From: Fictibacillus sp. BK138
GTDB lineage: Bacteria > Bacillota > Bacilli > Bacillales > Fictibacillaceae
DNA length: 64,000 nucleotides
Assembly: GCF_004216955.1 (NCBI RefSeq)
Contig: NZ_SGXL01000001.1
Location: 1,235,034 to 1,299,033 of the forward strand
Direction: 5' to 3'
The position numbers and the translations under genes are program-made. Shown piece after piece: positions 19,715-28,662 of the stretch. Each line of letters starts with the position of its first letter. Position 1 is the stretch's first letter. The notes below the pieces were generated by a model. That model did not search any database, was not told where the DNA came from, and was given only the letters and a program-made list of their open reading frames with translations.

Positions 19715-21001
19715 ATGAGAAACTTTGAAAAATCAATTGCGGCGTTCAAAGAAGCAAAGGAATATATGCCTGGCGGCGTAAACAGTCCGGTACGTGCTTT
19801 TAAATCAGTAAATATGGACCCTGTATTTATGGAACGGGGCAAAGGGTCTAAAATTTATGATATCGATGGAAATGAATATATTGATTATGTTCTTTCATGG
19901 GGTCCATTAATTTTAGGCCATGCAGATGAAGCAGTAGTAAAAGCTCTTAAAGAGACTGCTGAACGAGGAACTAGCTTTGGAGCTCCTAACGAGATGGAGA
20001 CAGAACTGGCGAAACTTGTTATTGACCGTGTTCCCTCTATAGAAGTGGTTCGAATGGTCAACTCCGGCACAGAGGCAACGATGAGCGCACTTCGTCTTGC
20101 TCGGGGATATACAGGAAGAAGCAAGATAGTAAAGTTCGAGGGCTGCTACCATGGTCATGGCGACTCATTGCTGATTAAAGCTGGTTCAGGTGTCGCTACA
20201 CTTGGACTGCCTGACTCTCCAGGTGTACCTGAAGGGATTGCCCAAAATACGATCACGGTTCCGTATAACGATCTTGAAAGTCTGCAGGTTGCATTCGATC
20301 AATTCGGAGAGGACATTGCTTGCGTAATCGTCGAGCCTGTAGCTGGAAACATGGGAGTCGTTCCTCCTCAAAAGGGATTCCTTGAGGGTATCCGCAAAAT
20401 GACGGAGCAACATGGATCTCTATTAATCTTTGATGAGGTTATGACAGGATTCCGTGTGGATTATGAATGTGCACAAGGTTATTTTGGCGTAACACCAGAC
20501 CTGACATGTTTAGGAAAAGTAATAGGCGGAGGGTTGCCTGTAGGTGCCTACGGCGGTAAGCGTGAAATCATGCAGCAGATTGCACCGAGCGGACCTATTT
20601 ATCAGGCCGGAACATTGTCTGGAAATCCACTAGCCATGGCTGCAGGATATGCAACTCTTTCTCAGCTAACAAAAGAAAGCTATGATTATTTTAAAAAGCT
20701 TGGTGATCAGCTGGCTTCAGGAATATCTGAGGCAGCAGAACATTACGGGATCGATCATACGATCAACCGGGCAGGAAGCATGATTGGTTTCTTCTTTACT
20801 AATCAAGATGTAATCAATTACGAAACCGCTAAGTTATCAAACTTGGATCATTTTAATTCTTGTTTCCGCACGATGCTGCATGAAGGGGTTTCTCTTCCTC
20901 CTTCGCAATTTGAAGGATTATTCTTATCAACTGCACATACTGAAGAAGATATTATCAAGACAGTCAATGCATTCAGAAAAGCTTTTTCGTTATTAAAGTA
21001 G
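19715..21001 (+). CDS. hemL: Glutamate-1-semialdehyde 2,1-aminomutase
   Basis: HemL is a PLP enzyme that converts glutamate-1-semialdehyde into 5-aminolevulinate. Its 428 residues show the [17 protein letters not shown]-terminal region, [17 protein letters not shown], the [13 protein letters not shown]-aspartate motif and the PLP lysine in [17 protein letters not shown] (~residue 268). It closes the hemAXCDBL operon. A MITE-like repeat starts on the last base of its stop codon. Confidence 0.98.
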   Translation: MRNFEKSIAAFKEAKEYMPGGVNSPVRAFKSVNMDPVFMERGKGSKIYDIDGNEYIDYVLSWGPLILGHADEAVVKALKETAERGTSFGAPNEMETELAKLVIDRVPSIEVVRMVNSGTEATMSALRLARGYTGRSKIVKFEGCYHGHGDSLLIKAGSGVATLGLPDSPGVPEGIAQNTITVPYNDLESLQVAFDQFGEDIACVIVEPVAGNMGVVPPQKGFLEGIRKMTEQHGSLLIFDEVMTGFRVDYECAQGYFGVTPDLTCLGKVIGGGLPVGAYGGKREIMQQIAPSGPIYQAGTLSGNPLAMAAGYATLSQLTKESYDYFKKLGDQLASGISEAAEHYGIDHTINRAGSMIGFFFTNQDVINYETAKLSNLDHFNSCFRTMLHEGVSLPPSQFEGLFLSTAHTEEDIIKTVNAFRKAFSLLK

Positions 21002-21225
21002 TCTGTTTTCGCAAGTTTTGTAGCTATTGGAAGTTGTTGACTTCCGTTCCAGGATGGTCGCTTTCCGCGGGGCGGGCGGTGAGCCTCCTGCTGCTTTGCG
21101 CCAATAGGAGTCTCACCTGTCCCACTCGTCCCGCTGGAGTCTCCCACCTTACACTCCAGTCAAATTGTCATTGAAGATAAAAATATTCTACAGCAACAAT
21201 CTTTAAGATGAGAGTGATGAGAGCC
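21001..21225 (+). repeat. MITE-like long-palindrome repeat, copy 2 (full)
   Basis: Same family and orientation as the copy after engB: left end GTCTGTTTTCGCAAG, core box TCGCTTTCCGCGGGGCGGGC then GGTGAGCCTCC, opposite arm AGGAGTCTCACCTGTCCC and ACACTCCAGTCAAA, right end CAACAATCTTTAAG with a few extra bases before GAGAGCC. It abuts the hemL stop codon. Confidence 0.85.
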
Positions 21226-21242
21226 TTAAAGTAAGAGCAGCT

Positions 21243-21280
21243 AATAGCGTCCGTTTAACAAAACGGACGCTATTTTTTAT
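21243..21280 (+). terminator. Terminator of the hem operon
   Basis: AATAGCGTCCGTTT / AAACGGACGCTATT stem with a short loop followed by TTTTTATTTTT. It lies beyond the MITE-like copy, so the hem transcript would include the repeat. Confidence 0.93.
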
Positions 21281-21303
21281 TTTTGCCGATTGAACTCTGA
21301 ATC

Positions 21304-21330
21304 ATATTTCGTCCTGTTCTCTCATACACC
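21304..21330 (+). promoter_or_regulatory. Candidate sigma E promoter of spoVID
   Basis: ATA at 21304-21306 (in CATATTT), 16 bases, then CATACACC at 21323-21330. This matches the mother-cell consensus ATA-N16-CATACAMT except for the final base. It lies about 42 bases before spoVID, a sigma E gene in B. subtilis. Confidence 0.6.
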
Positions 21331-21371
21331 TATATTGTATAACTATATGCAATTGAAAGGAGGAGAAGGGC

Positions 21372-22856
21372 ATGAGTCAATCGAAGCTGCGTTTCTCCAT
21401 TGAGGAGTCTGTTTGGCTTAAGAAAGGACAGGAAGTAGCTGAAGTTTTGTCTATGTCACTTAATCCTGAAATAAACATCAGTGAGGAAGCCGGACAGGTT
21501 TATATCAAAGGAGCCCTTATTTTAAACGGAAAATACCGTGCAGAAAAACAGGATGAAAACGATGGATCAAATTTAGAAGGAAATCCTTTATCTGAAGGCG
21601 TCTCTTATCGTTCTCTTACTCAGCTGAACGTTGCGGATGATGGGGTTGCAGAATTGGTCCATCGCTTCCCTGTTGACATTACGATCCCGTCCTATCGTGT
21701 TGAAGATTCAAATCAGGTAAAAGTGGAAGTAGAGTCTTTTGAATATGAACTTCCTAACTCGACTTGCTTTGAACTTTCAGCATCTATCTGTATTTATGGA
21801 ATAAAAGATGAAAAACAGCGCCAGGAAAGTCAAGCATTTGAACTGCCTAAAGAAACAGTACGGTCAGCTGTTGAGGAACGTTCTGATCAGAATGGAGAAA
21901 AGTCCGAGATCTTTACTCCGTTTCAGTTTGAAGCACGCCAGAGTGGAGGAGTACCTTCTCAGCCACAACAAAATGAACTTCAGGCAAGTTTTAGAGAGGA
22001 AGCTTCAGAAGTTAGATCTGAGAAGAAGACATCTTTCGAATTCAAACCGCATTTTGAAGAAATCGATGATACAACGATGGATGCAACATTTGATTCATTA
22101 AAGTCGATTGCTTTCTCTAATGAGGATATGAGGAATTCGCACAATGAGGAAGAAACAGAAGAACCAGAAACTGAAGAACACTACCTGCCGGAATATGAAG
22201 AAACTCAAGAAGAGCTCAAATTTAATGAGAGCCACACAGATGAAGAAGAATACGTAAGTTATGATCAGCCGTATGGAGAGCAGAATTATCAGGCTCAAGA
22301 TGCTTATAATTATCAGCAGATCCCTTATCAGAACCAATCCTATCAACAGCCAGAAAGACCATATGAATACAATCCGTATCAGCAGCAATCTTACCCGGCG
22401 CAAGAAAACAATTATCAGGAGTACGAGGCACAAAATTACGGTGACCGTCCATATGATGCAGCAGAGTACGGGGAACAAGCGTATCATGATGAACATGAAC
22501 AAGAATACGATGAACAAAACTATCAGCATACAGAAGAACAAGATCACTCCTATGATTATGAAGCAGAAGCTAGCAGCTATGAAGAACAAGAAGAACAAGA
22601 AGAACAAGAAGAACAGCATGTTGAACGGGAAGAGGAACCTAAGGATGAAAATGCCTTGTATTTAACGAAGATGCTGTCTGGAAAAGAAGACCGTTTCTCA
22701 AAAATGAGAATGTATATTCTTCAGCGCGGAGATTCTTTAGAACACATATGCGAAAGATATGATATCTCCCTAAATACATTGATGCGCATGAATCAATTAC
22801 AGCAGGGTGAAGTATCTGAAGGACAAATTATATATATTCCTGTAAGTTCACGCTAA
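21372..22856 (+). CDS. spoVID: Stage VI sporulation protein D, coat encasement protein
   Basis: SpoVID is a spore-surface hub that lets coat layers wrap the forespore and binds SafA. In 494 residues: the conserved N-terminal domain (about 1-140, LRFSIEESVWLKKGQEVAEVLSMSL and the FPVDITIPSYRV region), a long low-complexity middle rich in Glu, Gln and Tyr (about 230-425, with EEQEEQEEQ at the end), and a C-terminal LysM-like domain (MRMYILQRGDSLEHICERY). AAGGAGGAGAAGGGC precedes the ATG. The two genes that follow look co-transcribed. Confidence 0.95.
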   Translation: MSQSKLRFSIEESVWLKKGQEVAEVLSMSLNPEINISEEAGQVYIKGALILNGKYRAEKQDENDGSNLEGNPLSEGVSYRSLTQLNVADDGVAELVHRFPVDITIPSYRVEDSNQVKVEVESFEYELPNSTCFELSASICIYGIKDEKQRQESQAFELPKETVRSAVEERSDQNGEKSEIFTPFQFEARQSGGVPSQPQQNELQASFREEASEVRSEKKTSFEFKPHFEEIDDTTMDATFDSLKSIAFSNEDMRNSHNEEETEEPETEEHYLPEYEETQEELKFNESHTDEEEYVSYDQPYGEQNYQAQDAYNYQQIPYQNQSYQQPERPYEYNPYQQQSYPAQENNYQEYEAQNYGDRPYDAAEYGEQAYHDEHEQEYDEQNYQHTEEQDHSYDYEAEASSYEEQEEQEEQEEQHVEREEEPKDENALYLTKMLSGKEDRFSKMRMYILQRGDSLEHICERYDISLNTLMRMNQLQQGEVSEGQIIYIPVSSR

Positions 22857-22871
22857 AAATGAGGTGCTGCC

Positions 22872-23783
22872 ATGGGGCTCATTAACCTCTTAGAAAATGA
22901 ATATGAATTATATGGGGTGAGATGGAAGCAGGAGCCTCATATTATCATGACAGATTTTGGAGAGAAACGAATTAGGTATTGGAAAGATGAAGAAATGTTA
23001 AAGTGGCATGTCAGATGGCGCGATGAGTCTTCAAGAGGCTCTGGCGCCGTTCCTGACAGAATGATTCGAACAAGAGACAAAGAAGCCGCGGTTTTTGACG
23101 GCAAGCACTGGATTACCCTTCATGACTATGCAGAGATACTTTTTGGCTGTGAAGAAGTAGAACGGTGGGGACAGTTTATTGGTCAGCTGTTAACGGCTTC
23201 TGTACAAGGAAACTATAAAAAAGATCTATCTATTGAACAGCCTGCATTTAATTATTACGATTGCTTGGAATTAGCTCAAAAATATACAGATGGAACTTTC
23301 CAAATTTTAAATACAAGTTTAGCAGAAGCAAAAAAGAGGGTTCTATTCGCAGAAGCGCTTAATAAAAAAGTTCAAAACACCGATGTTCCAATTTTTGAAA
23401 AAGAAATATGTATAGCCAATGGAAAACGAATCTTTCACTTTTTATTTTACCAAGGTGGTGATTCCAAACCGGTACAAAGCTACCTGCCGATACGTAATTT
23501 CTTATTCGAATGGCTGGAACACAATTCACCCTTGTCATTAAAAATGCTTCTGACAGAGATTGATCGCACATTCCCGTTAAGTGGTGATCACGGGCTGCTC
23601 TTGTTAGCCGAAATTACAACACCATGGGAATTGAATGATTGTCTGAAGCAATTAGACAACACCAGTTTAGAAAAGATGGTTGAAGGAATGAATAGGTACG
23701 AAGCCATTTGGGATGCAAACCGGACTTTTCTAAAAACAGTTACGGAATGGTTTGATGAAAACAGAAGGAAGGTGGCCCTATGA
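22872..23783 (+). CDS. Unrecognised protein between spoVID and ysxE, possibly a degenerate CotS/YsxE-type protein
   Basis: A 303-residue soluble protein I do not recognise with certainty. It starts 15 bases after spoVID behind GAGGTG and overlaps ysxE by 4 bases, so it is clearly in the spoVID operon. Its N-terminus (LLENEYELYGVRWKQEPHII, then VPDRMIRTRDKEAAVFDGKH, then an RWGQFIGQLL segment) has the rhythm of the CotS/YsxE kinase-like N-lobe, but I see no HGD or DFD catalytic motif in the C-terminal half. An evolved, non-catalytic paralogue of its neighbour is a reasonable guess. In B. subtilis spoVID and ysxE are adjacent without it. Confidence 0.75.
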   Translation: MGLINLLENEYELYGVRWKQEPHIIMTDFGEKRIRYWKDEEMLKWHVRWRDESSRGSGAVPDRMIRTRDKEAAVFDGKHWITLHDYAEILFGCEEVERWGQFIGQLLTASVQGNYKKDLSIEQPAFNYYDCLELAQKYTDGTFQILNTSLAEAKKRVLFAEALNKKVQNTDVPIFEKEICIANGKRIFHFLFYQGGDSKPVQSYLPIRNFLFEWLEHNSPLSLKMLLTEIDRTFPLSGDHGLLLLAEITTPWELNDCLKQLDNTSLEKMVEGMNRYEAIWDANRTFLKTVTEWFDENRRKVAL

Positions 23784-24844
23784 CAACGGAAAAGGAGACA
23801 CTAAATTACGGGCCCGTCCTTTTTCATTATGATCTTTTTCCTGAAAAGCTTGAACGCCACGGGAAAGTTAAGAAGGTCATAACGAAAAGAGGAACTTTTG
23901 CACTTAAAGAAGCAGAGATGAACGAGGAAGAACGAAGCTGGTTCACACATGTTATTCAAAGGCTTTCAGAGATTGGGTTCCATCAGGTAGTACCCTTGTA
24001 TCCAACCAAATTTGGTGACTATACGGTTCAGCTGGGACCAAAAACCTATTACCTCATGCCATGGTTCGCATCTGATGAGAGGAATGAAAGAGCAAAGGAT
24101 GAGGTGCTGCTTGACCATCTTGGTAAAGTGCATGCTCTGACACTCAAAGAACAGGACTTTTCCAACGAAGTCGTTGAGCACTCTTATCAGTATTTAATGA
24201 ACAGATGGGAAAACAGACAGTTTGAAATGGAAAGATTTACGGAAGAAGCTGAACAGAAAACGTATATGTCTCCTTTTGAATTAACGTATTTAAGTCATTT
24301 TCATAACATAATGAGAATGACTGAAGAAGCGAAAAGAAGATTGAAAGATTGGTATGATACTTGTCAGCGTGAAAAGCGATATAGAAGTGTCCTGTGCCAT
24401 GGCAAAGTTTCCCGTAATCATCTGATATTCAATCCGACCGGGGACGGCCATCTGCTGAACTTTGAAAAAGCGGTACTTGACACACCAGTAAGAGATTTAG
24501 CTGTATATTTTAGGAGAGCTGCACATCAGAGAGACTGGACGATTGAAGAAGGAAAGTTATTATTAGATTTATACGAGAAGCATGTACCGCTTTTAAATGA
24601 AGAACGAGGATTATTAATTAGTTATTTATCATATCCAGAACCGGTATTTAATGCAGTAGATCTGTACTGCAGCAAAAGAACACAATATTCTCAAATCGAG
24701 TTGGTGCACAGGCTTGAAAGCAGAATAAGAGCGATGAAAAAGATACGTGATTTTTGTGATGCTATTATGATAGCTCCTCCGCCTGCTTTTGAAGAAACTG
24801 TACCAAATAAGATTCATATAAATAATGAAGAAGATCACATATAG
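23780..24844 (+). CDS. ysxE: Spore coat-associated kinase-like protein YsxE
   Basis: YsxE belongs to the CotS/YutH branch of the choline/aminoglycoside-kinase fold and is linked to the inner coat in B. subtilis. In 354 residues the N-lobe (VKKVITKRGTFALKEAEM) keeps a lysine. The catalytic-loop position reads CHGKVSRNHLIF (residues 206 on), with Lys in place of the catalytic Asp, and the metal-binding DFD/DFE is NFE (227-229). It is therefore probably a pseudokinase with a structural role. It overlaps the preceding gene by ATGA and ends in a terminator. Confidence 0.9.
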   Translation: MTTEKETLNYGPVLFHYDLFPEKLERHGKVKKVITKRGTFALKEAEMNEEERSWFTHVIQRLSEIGFHQVVPLYPTKFGDYTVQLGPKTYYLMPWFASDERNERAKDEVLLDHLGKVHALTLKEQDFSNEVVEHSYQYLMNRWENRQFEMERFTEEAEQKTYMSPFELTYLSHFHNIMRMTEEAKRRLKDWYDTCQREKRYRSVLCHGKVSRNHLIFNPTGDGHLLNFEKAVLDTPVRDLAVYFRRAAHQRDWTIEEGKLLLDLYEKHVPLLNEERGLLISYLSYPEPVFNAVDLYCSKRTQYSQIELVHRLESRIRAMKKIRDFCDAIMIAPPPAFEETVPNKIHINNEEDHI

Positions 24845-24875
24845 CACCTTATATGTGATCTTCTTGTTTGTTTAA
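24828..24875 (+). terminator. Terminator of the spoVID operon
   Basis: A near-perfect AAGAAGATCACATATA / TATATGTGATCTTCTT stem, with the ysxE stop codon in its arm, is followed by a T-rich stretch. Confidence 0.88.
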
Positions 24876-24927
24876 GCTTTTTTGTTAGCCGAATTTTTTG
24901 AATGATACGTTAATGGGTATTAAAGTT

Positions 24928-25026
24928 AACAATTCCAGGTTAATCGATAAAAATCCCACGTAAAATGAAAATATTACAGGGGAAATCGAATTATTCCCAC
25001 GTAATAAGAAATATAACCACGAGTCG
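24928..25026. repeat. Phased ~20.5-bp degenerate tandem array (array B)
   Basis: Seven-base cores TTCCAGG, TCCCACG, TTACAGG, TCCCACG and AACCACG start at 24933, 24954, 24974, 24995 and 25015: spacings of 21, 20, 21 and 20 bp. On the minus strand the best units read TTTTACGTGGGAT, close to the TTTTATGTGAT core of the array at 4.7 kb. The region lies between the spoVID terminator and the small minus-strand gene at 25.1 kb. Confidence 0.55.
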
Positions 25027-25084
25027 ACACCTTTTGACAGTTACAATATACCGTATACCCTACCTTGTAAAACAAGTTATGCAA

Positions 25085-25294
25085 TTAAAAAAATTCATTA
25101 CCAATCCCAAAATGCAACACTAACAGAATTAAGATTATGAAAAAATCTACAGCGGAAGGAAACAATAACGTCCGGATCAACTGAAAGATAATAAGCGGCA
25201 CAGTTAATTGTCCAATTGCGTTCTTTACGGTTAGAAGCCAGCCAGGAAAGCGGGCTTTCCTAAAATATCTCCGAGCCAAGAAGAAGCCCCCCAT
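25085..25294 (-). CDS. Small membrane protein, 69 residues
   Basis: A short minus-strand frame with a believable protein: a basic N-terminus (FFLARRYFRKARFPGW) followed by two hydrophobic stretches (~residues 27-43 and 47-63, PLIIFQLIRTLLFP and FFIILILLVLHFGIG). AAAGGGG just upstream of the ATG is a modest binding site with short spacing. Similar small membrane proteins are found between ysxE and valS in relatives, but I cannot name it. It is the only gene-like feature in this ~1 kb gap. Confidence 0.55.
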   Translation of the reverse strand: MGGFFLARRYFRKARFPGWLLTVKNAIGQLTVPLIIFQLIRTLLFPSAVDFFIILILLVLHFGIGNEFF

Positions 25295-25401
25295 TCGCCC
25301 CTTTTTAATAACTTATGCAGCACCTATACAGACGTGAAAGACGGGCTTCACCAAAAAAAAATTTGTGCATAGAATAACTTTTACAAGTTAAGGTTATCCT
25401 A

Positions 25402-25429
25402 TTGACTAAAAATAGCACTCTTGTATAAA
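25402..25429 (+). promoter_or_regulatory. Sigma A promoter of the valS leader
   Basis: TTGACT at 25402-25407, 16 bases, then TATAAA at 25424-25429. It lies just upstream of the T-box leader. Confidence 0.7.
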
Positions 25430-25449
25430 ATATAATCAGATTCTATATT

Positions 25450-25692
25450 GTGCGTAAACAGGGAATAGTACAAATGCAACACCTTTTAGAGAGAGGATTC
25501 ATCTGCTGAAAGAATCCTTAAGGCCAGTTCGTTGGAAGTCGCCCTTGAGCATCTTCTTTGAACAATAAAGTAGAAGAAGACGGTAAAATCCGTTATCGAT
25601 TAAGAGTACAGCATGTTTATTTAAACTTGCCGTAAATTAAGGTGGTACCGCGGAACAGTCCTTTCGTCCTTTAAGACGATAGGGCTTTTTTT
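25450..25692 (+). promoter_or_regulatory. T-box leader of valS with attenuator
   Basis: A T-box riboswitch that reads uncharged tRNA(Val) and controls read-through into valS. Seen: the 14-15 base T-box AAGGTGGTACCGCGG at 25639-25653, and directly after it a terminator stem GTCCTTTCGTC / GACGATAGGGC (25658-25685) followed by seven T. The T-box and the 5' terminator arm are the parts that would form the antiterminator. A stem I is seen as GAGAGGATTC / GAATCCTT. A GTC at 25538-25540 (GGAAGTCGCC) is a candidate valine specifier, but I have not folded the leader. Confidence 0.9.
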
Positions 25693-25910
25693 GTTTTTTC
25701 GCAAATTTTGTTGCTCTTGAATGTGGTTGATTTCCGCTCCAGGTTGCTCGCTTTCCGCGGGGCGTGCGGTGAGCCTCCTTGGCACTTCGCACCATTAGGA
25801 GTCTCACCTGTCCCGCTGATCCCGCAGGAGTCTCACACCTTGCACTCCAATCAACCTGTCAATGAAGAGAAAAACAAAAACGCTAAAAACAAAAATCTTT
25901 TAAGGAAACC
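25693..25910 (+). repeat. MITE-like long-palindrome repeat, copy 3 (full), between the T-box and valS
   Basis: Left end GTTTTTTCGCAAATTTTGTTG runs straight on from the T tract of the T-box terminator; core GCTCGCTTTCCGCGGGGC then GCGGTGAGCCTCC; opposite arm AGGAGTCTCACCTGTCCCGC and CACTCCAATCAACC; right end AACAAAAATCTTTTAAGG. It adds about 220 bases of strongly self-pairing sequence to the valS 5' untranslated region. It happens to be open in the valS frame, which creates a false N-terminal extension. Confidence 0.85.
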
Positions 25911-25935
25911 TTTAGAAATAAAAGGAGGAGAAATG

Positions 25936-28584
25936 ATGACGAACGAACAGAAAGAACTGACGATGCCGACAAAGTACGATCCGAAGGCAACAGAAGAAAA
26001 CCGTTATGAATTCTGGCTGAAAGGTAAATTTTTTGAAGCGAAAGGCGACAAAGAGAAAGAACCATACACAATTGTAATTCCGCCGCCGAATGTTACAGGA
26101 AAACTTCACCTTGGTCATGCTTGGGATACGGCATTGCAAGACATTCTTACACGCACAAAACGCATGCAAGGCTATGATGTTTTATGGCTGCCTGGTATGG
26201 ATCACGCCGGTATTGCAACTCAAGCTAAGGTTGAAGGAAAGCTTCGTGAAGAAGGAATTTCCCGCTATGATCTTGGCCGTGAAAAGTTCCTTGAGAAGTC
26301 ATGGGAATGGAAAGAGGAATATGCTGAATTTATCCGTCAGCAATGGGCAAAACTTGGTCTTGGATTAGATTACTCCCGTGAACGTTTTACATTAGACGAA
26401 GGCCTTTCAGAAGCGGTAAAAGAAGTATTTGTAACGCTCTATGAAAAAGGTTTGATCTATCGTGGCGAATACATCATCAACTGGGATCCACAAACAAAAA
26501 CAGCACTTTCTGATATAGAAGTAATTCATCAGGACGTTCAAGGTGCTTTCTATCATATGAAATATCCTCTTGCAGATGGTACTGGACATATTGAAGTAGC
26601 TACGACTCGTCCTGAAACCATGCTCGGAGATACAGCTATTGCAGTACATCCGAAAGATGAGCGCTATCAGCATCTGATCGGCAAGAAAGCAATCTTGCCA
26701 ATCGTAGGACGTGAGATTGAAATCGTAGGCGATGATTATGTAGATATGGAGTTTGGTTCAGGTGCAGTAAAAATTACACCTGCACATGACCCGAACGACT
26801 TTGAGATCGGAAACAGGCATAACCTAGAACGTATCTTGGTAATGGACGAAGGCGGAAAGATGAACGAAAACGCCGGGAAATATCAAGGTCTTGACCGTTT
26901 TGAGTGTCGAAAGCAGATTGTAAAAGACCTCCAGGATCAAGGGGTTCTATTCAAAATTGAAGAGCATTTGCATTCAGTTGGACACTCTGAGAGAAGCGGT
27001 GCAGTTGTAGAACCGTACTTGTCTACTCAATGGTTCGTAAAGATGCAGCCTTTAGCAGAAGAAGCGATCAAGCTTCAAAATAGCGAGAATAAAGTTAATT
27101 TCGTACCAGATCGTTTTGAAAACACGTATATGCGCTGGATCGAAAACATCCGTGACTGGTGTATTTCCCGTCAGCTGTGGTGGGGACACCGTATTCCAGC
27201 ATGGTTCCATAAAGAAACAGGTGAAATCTACGTTGGAAAAACAGAACCTAGTGACCCTGAAAATTGGGAACAGGATACAGATGTACTTGATACATGGTTC
27301 TCTTCAGCTCTTTGGCCATTTTCAACAATGGGCTGGCCGGATGAAGAATCGGCTGATCTTAAACGCTACTTCCCTGGCAATGTACTTGTTACAGGATACG
27401 ATATTATTTCATTCTGGGTATCAAGAATGATCTTCCAATCACTTGAGTTCACTGATCAAAGGCCATTTAATGATGTTTTAATCCATGGACTTGTTCGTGA
27501 TTCAGAAGGGCGCAAGATGAGTAAGTCTCTCGGAAACGGTGTTGATCCGATGGATGTTATCGAGAAGTATGGTGCAGATGCGTTACGCTTCTTCTTAACA
27601 ACCGGAAGTTCCCCAGGAAACGACCTTCGATTCTATTGGGAAAAAGTTGAGTCTACATGGAACTTTGCTAATAAAATTTGGAACGCGTCCCGTTTTGCTC
27701 TCATGAATATGGATGGCATGCAATATGATGAAATTGATTTATCGGGCAAAAAGTCACTTGCTGACCAATGGATCTTAACTCGATTGAATGAAACGTCAGA
27801 AGACATTACAAGACTCATTGATGCTTATGAGTTTGGGGAAGTTGGACGTCTTCTTTATAACTTCATCTGGGATGATTTTTGTGACTGGTATATCGAGATG
27901 GCGAAACTTCCTCTGTATGGAGAAGATGAAGAAGCTAAGAAAACTACTCGTTCAGTTTTGGCTTATGTGCTTGATCAGACACTTCGCTTGCTTCACCCGT
28001 TCATGCCGTTTATTACAGAAGAGATCTGGCAGCATCTGCCTCATGAAGGTGAATCAATCACTGTAGCTTCTTGGCCGGTAAAGCGAGATGACCTTCATTT
28101 CCCGGAAGCAGCAAAAGAATTTGCGCTTGTTACTGAAGTGATCCGTTCTGTTCGTAATATCCGCTCAGAAATGAACGTTGCGCCGAGCAAGCCGATCGAA
28201 CTTCAGATTAAGCCGAAAAATAAAGAGATCTTAAAAGCTCTGGATACAAATCGCAGCTACCTAGTACGTTTTTGCAACCCTAGCGAGCTTTTGATCTCTG
28301 ATGAAATCTCTGCACCAGAAAAAAGTATGAGTACCGTTTTAACAGGGCTTGAAATGTATCTTCCTCTTGAAGGATTGCTGGATATTGAAGAAGAGATCAA
28401 GCGTCTCGAAAAAGAAGCAGAAAAATATGCGAAAGAAGTAGAGCGTGTACAGAAAAAATTAAGCAACGAAGGCTTTATGAAAAAAGCACCTGAAAAGGTT
28501 ATTGCTGAAGAGCGTGCAAAAGAGAGTGATTATCAGGAGAAATATGATAACGTTCAGGCACGTATTAAAGAGCTTCAAAGCTAA
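25936..28584 (+). CDS. valS: Valyl-tRNA synthetase
   Basis: Class I synthetase that charges tRNA(Val), with editing. It shows HIGH as [14 protein letters not shown], the CP1 editing domain ([17 protein letters not shown]), the KMSKS loop as [14 protein letters not shown], an anticodon-binding domain and a C-terminal coiled coil ([22 protein letters not shown]). The frame is open back to 25708 through a repeat, but AAAGGAGGAG at 25921-25930 fixes the start at the ATG at 25936 (or the adjacent one at 25933), about 882 residues. Expression should depend on the upstream T-box. Confidence 0.97.
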   Translation: MTNEQKELTMPTKYDPKATEENRYEFWLKGKFFEAKGDKEKEPYTIVIPPPNVTGKLHLGHAWDTALQDILTRTKRMQGYDVLWLPGMDHAGIATQAKVEGKLREEGISRYDLGREKFLEKSWEWKEEYAEFIRQQWAKLGLGLDYSRERFTLDEGLSEAVKEVFVTLYEKGLIYRGEYIINWDPQTKTALSDIEVIHQDVQGAFYHMKYPLADGTGHIEVATTRPETMLGDTAIAVHPKDERYQHLIGKKAILPIVGREIEIVGDDYVDMEFGSGAVKITPAHDPNDFEIGNRHNLERILVMDEGGKMNENAGKYQGLDRFECRKQIVKDLQDQGVLFKIEEHLHSVGHSERSGAVVEPYLSTQWFVKMQPLAEEAIKLQNSENKVNFVPDRFENTYMRWIENIRDWCISRQLWWGHRIPAWFHKETGEIYVGKTEPSDPENWEQDTDVLDTWFSSALWPFSTMGWPDEESADLKRYFPGNVLVTGYDIISFWVSRMIFQSLEFTDQRPFNDVLIHGLVRDSEGRKMSKSLGNGVDPMDVIEKYGADALRFFLTTGSSPGNDLRFYWEKVESTWNFANKIWNASRFALMNMDGMQYDEIDLSGKKSLADQWILTRLNETSEDITRLIDAYEFGEVGRLLYNFIWDDFCDWYIEMAKLPLYGEDEEAKKTTRSVLAYVLDQTLRLLHPFMPFITEEIWQHLPHEGESITVASWPVKRDDLHFPEAAKEFALVTEVIRSVRNIRSEMNVAPSKPIELQIKPKNKEILKALDTNRSYLVRFCNPSELLISDEISAPEKSMSTVLTGLEMYLPLEGLLDIEEEIKRLEKEAEKYAKEVERVQKKLSNEGFMKKAPEKVIAEERAKESDYQEKYDNVQARIKELQS

Positions 28585-28599
28585 CAGCATTGACGATTA

Positions 28600-28640
28600 T
28601 GAGGCGGATCCTTTTTATGCAGGATTCGCCTTCTTTTTAC
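28600..28640 (+). terminator. Terminator of valS
   Basis: GAGGCGGATCC / GGATTCGCCTTC stem (one G-U pair) with a loop of about ten bases, followed by TTCTTTTT. folC starts 23 bases later, so read-through is possible. Confidence 0.75.
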
Positions 28641-28662
28641 GTTATGAAAGGCGGGCTTAAAT

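Noticed and set aside
22098-22619. 173-residue minus-strand hydrophobic frame
   Set aside because: Mirror of the Glu/Gln-rich repeat region of spoVID (GAA codons read as TTC); no start signal.
25708-25935. N-terminal extension of ValS
   Set aside because: It is translated MITE-like repeat; the strong AAAGGAGGAG site and family N-terminus place the start at 25936.
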